DNA of 5,106 nt from an uncultured Bacteroidales bacterium (GTDB lineage: Bacteria > Bacteroidota > Bacteroidia > Bacteroidales > UBA932). The DNA is taken from NCBI GenBank assembly GCA_937898205.1, contig CALEJC010000083.1, positions 1 through 5,106 on the forward strand. The letters run 5' to 3'. Each line of letters opens with the position of its first letter. The first letter of the stretch is position 1. Under the pieces are notes generated by a model. It ran no database searches and had not been told where the DNA came from. It worked only from the letters and a program-made list of their open reading frames with translations. The translations under genes and the position numbers were made by a program. Shown here in pieces: positions 1 to 4,665 of this stretch.

Positions 1-144
1 TTCGATCTGGCTCTCGCTTAGAGCGCCCATCTGCGAAACCCTGCGGCAGAGCTCCATGCGCGCGCCGCCGTACCAAGGATAGAGATCCACGACCCCGGAA
101 AGCTCCTCAAGAGTGAGTTTGTGTATGTCGATGACTTTTACCAT
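1..144 (-). CDS. hypothetical protein, N-terminal 48 residues (3' end outside window)
   Basis: This open frame starts at the ATG at 144-142 on the minus strand and runs off the left edge with 48 codons and no stop. The start overlaps the lptE stop codon by 7 nt, so it is the third gene of the same leftward operon and is probably translationally coupled. The visible protein begins MVKVIDIHKLTLEEL and contains the stretch LYPWYGGARMELCRR. A short helix followed by a 'YPWY..AR' segment resembles the N-terminus of poorly characterised, often TPR-annotated proteins that I recall lying between lptE and secG in Bacteroidales; that is memory of gene order, not a search result. No signal peptide is visible, so it is probably cytoplasmic. 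Function is unknown. I am confident that it is a real gene because the frame, the overlap and the operon position agree, but not about its family. Confidence 0.7.
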   Translation of the reverse strand, partial: MVKVIDIHKLTLEELSGVVDLYPWYGGARMELCRRVSQMGALSESQIE

Positions 145-638
145 TGTGCCACGGTTGCGTTAAAGATGTCTTCAACTATCTTGTCTATGATTTCGATACA
201 AAGCGTTGACTCGACAGAGTCGAGAGAGTTAGTGGAGTCATAGTCGGCGTAGGCAGAGAAGGACTCCGACTCAAAACTGTCTTCAGGGTGTTTGCGGTTG
301 GTAAATGTCACCTTTACAGTCACCGTGAGACGGTTTTGTGCCGCAACCTCGTCGGCAGTGACGGCGGCAGCGCTGACCGAGTAACCGGTGATTTCTCCTG
401 TGATGTCAAGATCGCCGTCAAGCTCAACCTGCTCAAGACGCGTCATCTGCCTGAAACGCTTTCTGATGGCCTCTGTGAGGTCATTGGAGAGAGTCGGGTT
501 GACTGTCTGGGCTTTGTATTCAAAGAAATTGATGGCGATGGTGTTGACGTCCGGCTGGATGGAAGTTCCTGAAAAGGAGTAGATGCCGCAGGACGCAACA
601 CAGAGACCACATATTAATATATATAGGAGACGTTTCAT
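138..638 (-). CDS. lptE: LptE-family LPS assembly lipoprotein
   Basis: The protein has 166 residues. Residues 1-16 form a lipoprotein signal peptide (MKRLL, then a hydrophobic core) ending in a lipobox V14-A15-S16-C17, so Cys17 is the expected lipidated residue and the mature protein should sit in the outer membrane facing the periplasm. The mature start, CGIYSFSGTSI, followed by an alternating beta-strand and helix pattern, fits the small Bacteroidota LptE family. LptE plugs and helps fold the LptD barrel, which places lipopolysaccharide in the outer leaflet. The length is slightly below that of E. coli LptE, and sequence similarity across phyla is low. The ATG (638-636) overlaps the TGA of the upstream activator gene in an ATGA arrangement, and the stop overlaps the next gene, so it is the middle gene of a three-gene operon. 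The codons just upstream encode the activator's lysine tail; no clear Shine-Dalgarno sequence is seen. Confidence 0.85.
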   Translation of the reverse strand: MKRLLYILICGLCVASCGIYSFSGTSIQPDVNTIAINFFEYKAQTVNPTLSNDLTEAIRKRFRQMTRLEQVELDGDLDITGEITGYSVSAAAVTADEVAAQNRLTVTVKVTFTNRKHPEDSFESESFSAYADYDSTNSLDSVESTLCIEIIDKIVEDIFNATVAQW

Positions 639-1852
639 TTCTTTTTCTTTTCTGCGAGTTTTCTATAGATTGTGCGCTCTGAGATGCCGAGTTCTGCGGC
701 GGCAAGCTTAACCTTGCCTCCGTGTTTGGTCAGGCAGGCTTCAATCATATCGTCGTTGGCCTTCTTGATGGACATCTCCACCGGTTGAGCCGGCTCTTCT
801 TTTACATATTCAGGATAGCTTGGGCGGAAACTTGGAGTTTCTTTTTGTGGAGACTCGATCAAGAACTTTCCGTCCTTCTTGCTTGGAGCTCTGTCCTGGC
901 TAAGCTCTTCAACCTGCTCCTTGAGTCTGTCTACTTCCTGCTTGAGCAGGTAGATGGCATTGAAGATGCTTTTCTTCTCCTCGTCACTCATCGAGCCTTT
1001 GCCGGCTCCGGATCCTGGGAGCATTATCGCCCCCTGCTCTTTAGGAATATACTCCATCAGCACCTCAGGGCCGATCTCGATGCGCTCGGAGCCCACGGTG
1101 ATAGGGCGCGACTCGATTGCGGTGATGGTCTCTGCGATGTTTTTCAACTGGCGGATATTGCCCGGCCAGCGGTATGCTGTGAGCATGGTGATGGCTTCGT
1201 GGTTGAGGTTGACCTTGCAGAGATTATATTTCTCGGAAAAATCAGTTGAAAACTTTCTGAACAGCAGGTATACGTCATCCTTATTGCGTTCGCGAAGCGC
1301 AGGCACCTGAATCTGGATGCCCGTGAGTCGATAATAAAGGTCCTCGCGGAATTTGCCGGTAGCGACTGCATAGGCAAGATTGACATTGGTTGCTGCTATG
1401 ATGCGCACATCCGTCTTCTGTACTTTTGAAGATCCGACCTTGATGTATTCGCCATTTTGCAGGACTCTGAGGAGCAGTGCCTGAGTCTCTTTTGGAAGCT
1501 CTCCGATTTCGTCCAGGAAAAGGGTTCCGCCGTTGGCTTCCTCAAAATATCCCTTGCGCTCGCCGATGGCTCCGGTAAAGGCGCCCTTCTCGTGGCCAAA
1601 CAGCTCGGCGTTGATCGTGCCCTCAGGGATCGCGCCGCAGTTGACGGCAAGGTATTTGCCCGTTTTGCGACGGCTGAACTGATGTATGATCTGGGGGATG
1701 GTTTCCTTGCCCACGCCGCTCTCTCCTGTGATCAGGACAGTGAGTTCTGTGGGAGCAACAGCTACCGCGGTCTCGATGGCTCGGACAAGTCCGGAATCGT
1801 TACCGATGATATCAAATTTATTTTTAATCTTTTGTAGCTCTAATACGTCCAT
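635..1852 (-). CDS. sigma-54-dependent transcriptional activator (AAA+, Fis-type HTH, no receiver domain)
   Basis: This is a 405-residue bacterial enhancer-binding protein that should use ATP hydrolysis to open sigma-54 (RpoN) promoters. The AAA+ domain covers about residues 14-247. It has a Walker A motif GESGVGKE (43-50), the sigma-54-contacting loop GAFTGA (90-95, bases 1585-1568), Walker B LFLDE with D114 and E115, sensor I at ATN 154-156, FREDLYYRL with arginines 169 and 175, and sensor II WPGNIRQL (229-236), where Gln235 replaces the usual Glu. A linker follows with a heptad pattern suggesting a coiled coil (about 296-317) and a Pro/Glu-rich stretch. A Fis-type helix-turn-helix covers 365-402 (AAAELGISERTIYRKL). 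There is no N-terminal receiver, GAF or PAS domain, since the AAA+ core begins almost at once. The ATG at 1852-1850 is the only sensible start. It is the first gene of the operon with lptE. Its target promoters cannot be told from this window. Confidence 0.93.
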   Translation of the reverse strand: MDVLELQKIKNKFDIIGNDSGLVRAIETAVAVAPTELTVLITGESGVGKETIPQIIHQFSRRKTGKYLAVNCGAIPEGTINAELFGHEKGAFTGAIGERKGYFEEANGGTLFLDEIGELPKETQALLLRVLQNGEYIKVGSSKVQKTDVRIIAATNVNLAYAVATGKFREDLYYRLTGIQIQVPALRERNKDDVYLLFRKFSTDFSEKYNLCKVNLNHEAITMLTAYRWPGNIRQLKNIAETITAIESRPITVGSERIEIGPEVLMEYIPKEQGAIMLPGSGAGKGSMSDEEKKSIFNAIYLLKQEVDRLKEQVEELSQDRAPSKKDGKFLIESPQKETPSFRPSYPEYVKEEPAQPVEMSIKKANDDMIEACLTKHGGKVKLAAAELGISERTIYRKLAEKKKK

Positions 1853-1854
1853 AG

Positions 1855-1887
1855 TTTAGCAAAGTTAAATAAAATTTGGTATTTTTG
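1855..1887 (+). promoter_or_regulatory. candidate promoter of the OmpA/TPR lipoprotein gene
   Basis: TATTTTTG at 1880-1887 matches the Bacteroidota -7 consensus TAnnTTTG. A three-of-four -33 match (TTTA, 1855-1858) lies 21 nt upstream. The predicted start near 1891 leaves an A/T-rich leader of about 35 nt before the ATG at 1926, with no Shine-Dalgarno sequence. The element is within 20 nt of the opposite-strand -7 box, so the two polymerase footprints would overlap. Confidence 0.5.
1860..1867 (-). promoter_or_regulatory. candidate -7 box for the activator-lptE operon
   Basis: Read on the minus strand, TAACTTTG matches the Bacteroidota -7 consensus TAnnTTTG and is followed by C, as is common. 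No good TTTG -33 box is found about 19-21 nt further upstream. If used, transcription would begin only about 0-6 nt before the ATG at 1852, giving a leaderless or nearly leaderless mRNA. The box match is direct; start-site placement is inference. Confidence 0.5.
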
Positions 1888-1925
1888 TCTTCTGTGGATT
1901 AAAAGATAACATTACTGATACAATT

Positions 1926-3566
1926 ATGAAGAAAATTTTTAAAGCTCTTGCGCTTTGCGCATTGGTGGTGTCGGCTGCTTCTTGTTCAAAATCAAGGGCA
2001 GAGCAGATGAAACTTGCTGAAAACGTAAACATCGACTGCACACCGGAAGTATTGGCTCTTGTTGGTGATAAGATCAACGCAACCATTACCGTTACTTATC
2101 CCGCAAAGTATTTCCATCCAAAGGCCACACTTGAGGTAACTCCAGTGCTTGTATATGAAGGTGGCGAGCAGACCGGCCCTACTTTCACATATCAGGGTGA
2201 TAAGGTAAAGGACAACTACACTGTGGTTTCTTATGACGGTGGTACAGTGACTCAGAAAGTCGCTTTTGACTATGTAAAGGGCGTTGAGAAGTCATATCTT
2301 GAGCTTCGTAGCACAGCTTTCTATGGTGGTTCTCCTATCGAGATCCCTGCCATCAAGGTTGCCGACGGCTGTAATGTGACTCAGCTTCTTGCTACCACAG
2401 GCGGCGAGTTTGGCTTTAAGAAGGATGCCTACCAGGACGTGATCGTTGAGTCTACAGAGGGTCAGGTTATGTACAATGTCAACTCATCAGTAGTCAAGAA
2501 TTCAGAGCTCAAAAGCCAGTCAGTCAAGGATTTCCAGGCTGCTCTTGAGGAGGTTGCTTCAGACGAGCGCTACACAATCACAGGCACAAAGGTTGTTGCC
2601 TATGCTTCACCTGAGGGTGGTGAGAAGCTCAATGCAGAGCTTTCAGACAAGAGAGCCGCTTCTGCACAGAAGGCTTGGGACAAGGTGACAAAGGGCATGA
2701 CTGCTGATAATCTTGAGGTGCAGAGTGTGGGTCAGGACTGGGAAGGCTTCCAGGAGGCGATCCAGAACTCCAACATCGAGGATAAGGAGCTCATCCTTAG
2801 AGTTCTTTCTATGTACAGCGACCCTGCAGTGAGAGAGTCAGAGATCAAAAACATGTCGGCAATCTATACTGAGATCAGCAAAAACGTCTTCCCGGAGCTT
2901 CGTAGAGCTCGTTTCGTGGCCGACCTCGAGTACCGCAACTTCTCAAACGAGGAGCTTGAGGAGCTTTCTCGCAAGGCTATCGATGCTCTTGGAGAAGAGG
3001 CGCTTCTCAGAGTGGCTGCCAATTCGGAGGACGCTGCCCGCAAGGCAGAGCTTTACAAGCTCACAGCCAACAAGTTTGCTTCAGACCGTGCAAAATTCAA
3101 CCTCGCAGTGCTCGCTCTTCAGGCAGGCAATGTGGCTGAGGCAGAGGCTCATCTCGCATCAGTAAAGGTTTCAGACGCTGATGTTGTCAATGCTAAGGGC
3201 GTGTGCGAATGGCGCAAGGGCAACCTCGACAAGGCTGCACAGCTCTTCAAGCAGGCAGGCACAGCAGAGGCAAAGGCCAACCTCGGCACAATCCAGCTCG
3301 TGCAGGGTGACTACGCAACAGCTGCAGCAACTCTTGCTTCAACAGACAGCCATAACCTCGCGATCGCATACATTCTCTCAGGCGATCTTGCAAAGGCTGA
3401 GAAGGCAATCACTTGCAACTGCGCGAGAAGCAACTACCTCCGCGCTGTCATCGCTGCTCGCAAGGGCAACGCTTCAGACGTGAAGAAGTATCTTGAGGTA
3501 GCCGGCAAGACTCCTGCATTTGCACAGCGTGCAGAGAAGGATGTTGAGTTTGCAAACTACAGATAA
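1926..3566 (+). CDS. lipoprotein with OmpA-like domain and TPR-like C-terminal repeats
   Basis: This is a 546-residue envelope protein. Residues 1-19 are a signal peptide ending in the lipobox A17-A18-S19-C20, so Cys20 should carry lipid. The residues after it (SKSRAEQ) are not acidic, unlike the surface-export signal described for Bacteroidota lipoproteins, so a periplasm-facing position is more likely. Residues about 21-165 look like a beta-rich domain. Residues about 180-335 resemble an OmpA-like fold: VMYNVNSSVV opens it, YASPEGGEKLNAELSDKRA (226-244) is the core motif, and ELRRARFVADLEYR closes it. From about 365 on, helical repeats with TPR-like spacing follow (for example NLAVLALQAGNVAEAEAHL, then GVCEWRKGNLDKAAQLFKQA). 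The exact role is unknown; tethering or organising envelope complexes is a guess. Codon use is strongly biased to AAG, CTT/CTC and TCA, compatible with high expression. It is transcribed alone, divergently from the activator operon, and is followed by a terminator-like hairpin. Confidence 0.85.
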   Translation: MKKIFKALALCALVVSAASCSKSRAEQMKLAENVNIDCTPEVLALVGDKINATITVTYPAKYFHPKATLEVTPVLVYEGGEQTGPTFTYQGDKVKDNYTVVSYDGGTVTQKVAFDYVKGVEKSYLELRSTAFYGGSPIEIPAIKVADGCNVTQLLATTGGEFGFKKDAYQDVIVESTEGQVMYNVNSSVVKNSELKSQSVKDFQAALEEVASDERYTITGTKVVAYASPEGGEKLNAELSDKRAASAQKAWDKVTKGMTADNLEVQSVGQDWEGFQEAIQNSNIEDKELILRVLSMYSDPAVRESEIKNMSAIYTEISKNVFPELRRARFVADLEYRNFSNEELEELSRKAIDALGEEALLRVAANSEDAARKAELYKLTANKFASDRAKFNLAVLALQAGNVAEAEAHLASVKVSDADVVNAKGVCEWRKGNLDKAAQLFKQAGTAEAKANLGTIQLVQGDYATAAATLASTDSHNLAIAYILSGDLAKAEKAITCNCARSNYLRAVIAARKGNASDVKKYLEVAGKTPAFAQRAEKDVEFANYR

Positions 3567-3575
3567 TCATTAGTT

Positions 3576-3606
3576 TTTGCAATTTGCAGAATAATTTGTA
3601 TATTTG
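3576..3606 (+). promoter_or_regulatory. str operon (rpsL) promoter, Bacteroidota -33/-7 type
   Basis: TTTG at 3576-3579 is separated by exactly 19 nt from TATATTTG at 3599-3606. This is a full match to the TTTG-N19-TAnnTTTG layout of the primary sigma factor of Bacteroidota, as first defined in Bacteroides fragilis. The predicted start is near 3610, giving a 5' leader of about 48 nt to the rpsL ATG. The promoter begins only 10 nt after the stop codon of the preceding gene. Confidence 0.8.
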
Positions 3607-3607
3607 C

Positions 3608-3634
3608 AGCCCCCAAAATAGCTTGGGGGCTTTT
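3608..3634 (+). terminator. GC-rich hairpin with U-tract between the lipoprotein gene and rpsL
   Basis: An 8-bp stem pairs GCCCCCAA (3609-3616) with TTGGGGGC (3623-3630) around a 6-nt loop AATAGC. One more A-T pair (3608/3631) is possible, and TTTTATAAT follows. It has the form of an intrinsic terminator for the lipoprotein gene. However, it lies downstream of the rpsL -7 box, with its 5' arm at the predicted rpsL start, so the same hairpin would also form the 5' end of the str mRNA and could attenuate it. The U-tract is interrupted after four T residues, so efficiency may be partial. Confidence 0.75.
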
Positions 3635-3657
3635 ATAATATTTATTTACAATCATTT

Positions 3658-4053
3658 ATGCCAACAATTCAACAATTGGTTCGCAAAGGACGCGAGGTTA
3701 TTGAAGTAAAGTCAAAGTCTCGTGCGTTGGATGCTTGTCCTCAGAAGCGTGGCGTATGCCTTAGAGTTTACACAACAACTCCTAAGAAACCTAACTCAGC
3801 GATGCGTAAGGTTGCCCGTGTACGTCTTACAAATTCTAAAGAGGTCAATGCCTACATCCCTGGTGAGGGTCACAACCTTCAGGAGCACTCAATCGTGCTC
3901 GTTCGTGGTGGTCGTGTAAAGGACCTTCCAGGTGTACGTTATCACTTAGTACGTGGTACACTTGATGCGTCGGGAGTAGACGGTCGTATGCAGCGTCGTT
4001 CGAAGTATGGTGCTAAGCGTCCAAAAGCAGGAAAAGCTCCAGCAAAGAAGTAA
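3658..4053 (+). CDS. rpsL: 30S ribosomal protein S12 (uS12)
   Basis: The protein has 131 residues and is collinear with E. coli S12 (124 residues), with a short Lys/Ala-rich C-terminal extension (GKAPAKK). S12 lies at the decoding centre of the small subunit and controls tRNA selection accuracy. Conserved blocks include ACPQKRGVCLRVYTTTPKKP (26-45), PGEGHNLQEHSIVL and RVKDLPGVRYH. Lys43 and Lys88, where substitutions classically give streptomycin resistance, are the sensitive type, as is Pro91. Asp89 is the position methylthiolated by RimO in other bacteria. The ATG at 3658 gives the expected N-terminus MPTIQQLVRKGR and is preceded by an A/T-rich leader without a Shine-Dalgarno sequence. It is the first gene of the str operon. 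Upstream lies a lipoprotein gene rather than the rpoBC region often found nearby in this phylum. Confidence 0.98.
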   Translation: MPTIQQLVRKGREVIEVKSKSRALDACPQKRGVCLRVYTTTPKKPNSAMRKVARVRLTNSKEVNAYIPGEGHNLQEHSIVLVRGGRVKDLPGVRYHLVRGTLDASGVDGRMQRRSKYGAKRPKAGKAPAKK

Positions 4054-4077
4054 TTTAATTAATTAGTTTTGGTTTGT

Positions 4078-4160
4078 TGTTTATCGCTGAAATTGGTTGA
4101 GTAAAGCTCAAAGGAGTATTGAAGACGGATTGACAGCTGATAATTAAGAACCGATAAACA
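4078..4160 (+). promoter_or_regulatory. structured rpsL-rpsG intercistronic region, candidate S7 feedback site
   Basis: The 117-nt gap between rpsL and rpsG contains a perfect 9-nt inverted repeat, TGTTTATCG (4078-4086) with CGATAAACA (4152-4160). It encloses 65 nt and ends 10 nt before the rpsG ATG. Inside it, TTGAG (4097-4101) pairs with CTCAA (4107-4111) around a 5-nt loop, directly followed by an AAAGGAG (4110-4116) with no start codon at usable distance. In E. coli, S7 binds the rpsL-rpsG gap and represses translation of its own cistron. Position and structure suggest a comparable element here, but this is inference; no clear copy of the 16S rRNA S7 site was recognised. Confidence 0.4.
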
Positions 4161-4170
4161 GAAAAGAGAA

Positions 4171-4647
4171 ATGAGAAAAGCAAAACCAAAAAAGAGAATT
4201 ATTCTTCCGGATCCAAAATTCGGAGAGGTTATGTTAACGCAGTTTGTTAACAATTTGATGATTGATGGCAAGAAATCAATCGCATTTTCTATTTTGTATG
4301 ATGCATTGGATCTTATAGCTCCAAAGGCAGAGAAGGAAGAGAAGACTGTAGTGGAGTATTTCAAGAAGGCACTTGAGAATATCACTCCAGCGGTAGAGGT
4401 TAAGAGTCGTCGTGTAGGTGGTGCTACATTCCAGGTACCTACAGAGATTCGTCCAGAGCGTAAGTTATCATTGAGTATGAAGAACATGATATTGTTCTCA
4501 CGTAAGCGTTCAGGTCATTCGATGGCTGAGAAACTTGCAGCGGAGCTTACAGCAGCATACAATTGTGAAGGTGCGGCTTTCAAGAGAAAAGAGGATATGC
4601 ATAAGATGGCGGAGGCTAACCGTGCATTTGCTCATTTCAGATTTTAA
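4171..4647 (+). CDS. rpsG: 30S ribosomal protein S7 (uS7)
   Basis: The protein has 158 residues. S7 nucleates folding of the 16S rRNA 3' major domain, contacts tRNA at the E site, and in E. coli is the translational repressor of the str operon. The sequence aligns with E. coli S7 throughout: ILPDPKFGEVMLTQFVNNLM, DGKKS, VEVKSRRVGGATFQVPTEIR (the highly conserved rRNA-binding beta-ribbon region), and the C-terminal MAEANRAFAHFRF. It ends just after AHFRF, so it lacks the C-terminal tail of some E. coli forms; this is the short length normal for many bacteria. The ATG at 4171 follows an A-rich leader (AGAAAAGAGAA), typical of Shine-Dalgarno-independent initiation. It is separated from rpsL by a 117-nt structured gap and from fusA by only 18 nt. 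Confidence 0.98.
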   Translation: MRKAKPKKRIILPDPKFGEVMLTQFVNNLMIDGKKSIAFSILYDALDLIAPKAEKEEKTVVEYFKKALENITPAVEVKSRRVGGATFQVPTEIRPERKLSLSMKNMILFSRKRSGHSMAEKLAAELTAAYNCEGAAFKRKEDMHKMAEANRAFAHFRF

Positions 4648-4665
4648 CTAATAAATAATTGATAT

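Noticed and set aside
722..1249. 175-codon plus-strand open frame opposite the activator gene
   Set aside because: It lies antisense to an AAA+ gene with all catalytic motifs intact; its composition (rich in Leu, Phe and Arg) is typical of a shadow frame, and no start context or domain supports it.
1853..1925. A sigma-54 (-24/-12) promoter for autoregulation by the activator
   Set aside because: Neither strand shows a GG and GC pair with the required 10-nt spacing.
3181..3483. 100-codon plus-strand open frame inside the lipoprotein gene
   Set aside because: The Ser/Gln/Leu/Arg-rich translation is a frame-shifted reading of the Ala/Lys-rich TPR region; the real frame is continuous through it.
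3778..3930. Streptomycin-resistance substitutions in S12
   Set aside because: Lys43, Lys88 and Pro91 are all of the sensitive type, so no target-site resistance is predicted from this gene.
4064..4071. TAGTTTTG as an internal promoter for rpsG-fusA
   Set aside because: It matches TAnnTTTG, but there is no TTTG at the -33 position (4041-4044 reads AGCA) and such boxes arise easily in an A/T-rich gap. Left as unsupported.
4059..4487. 142-codon minus-strand open frame opposite rpsG
   Set aside because: It is fully antisense to the rpsG coding sequence and the structured gap, has no recognisable domain, and its openness follows from the codon choice of rpsG.
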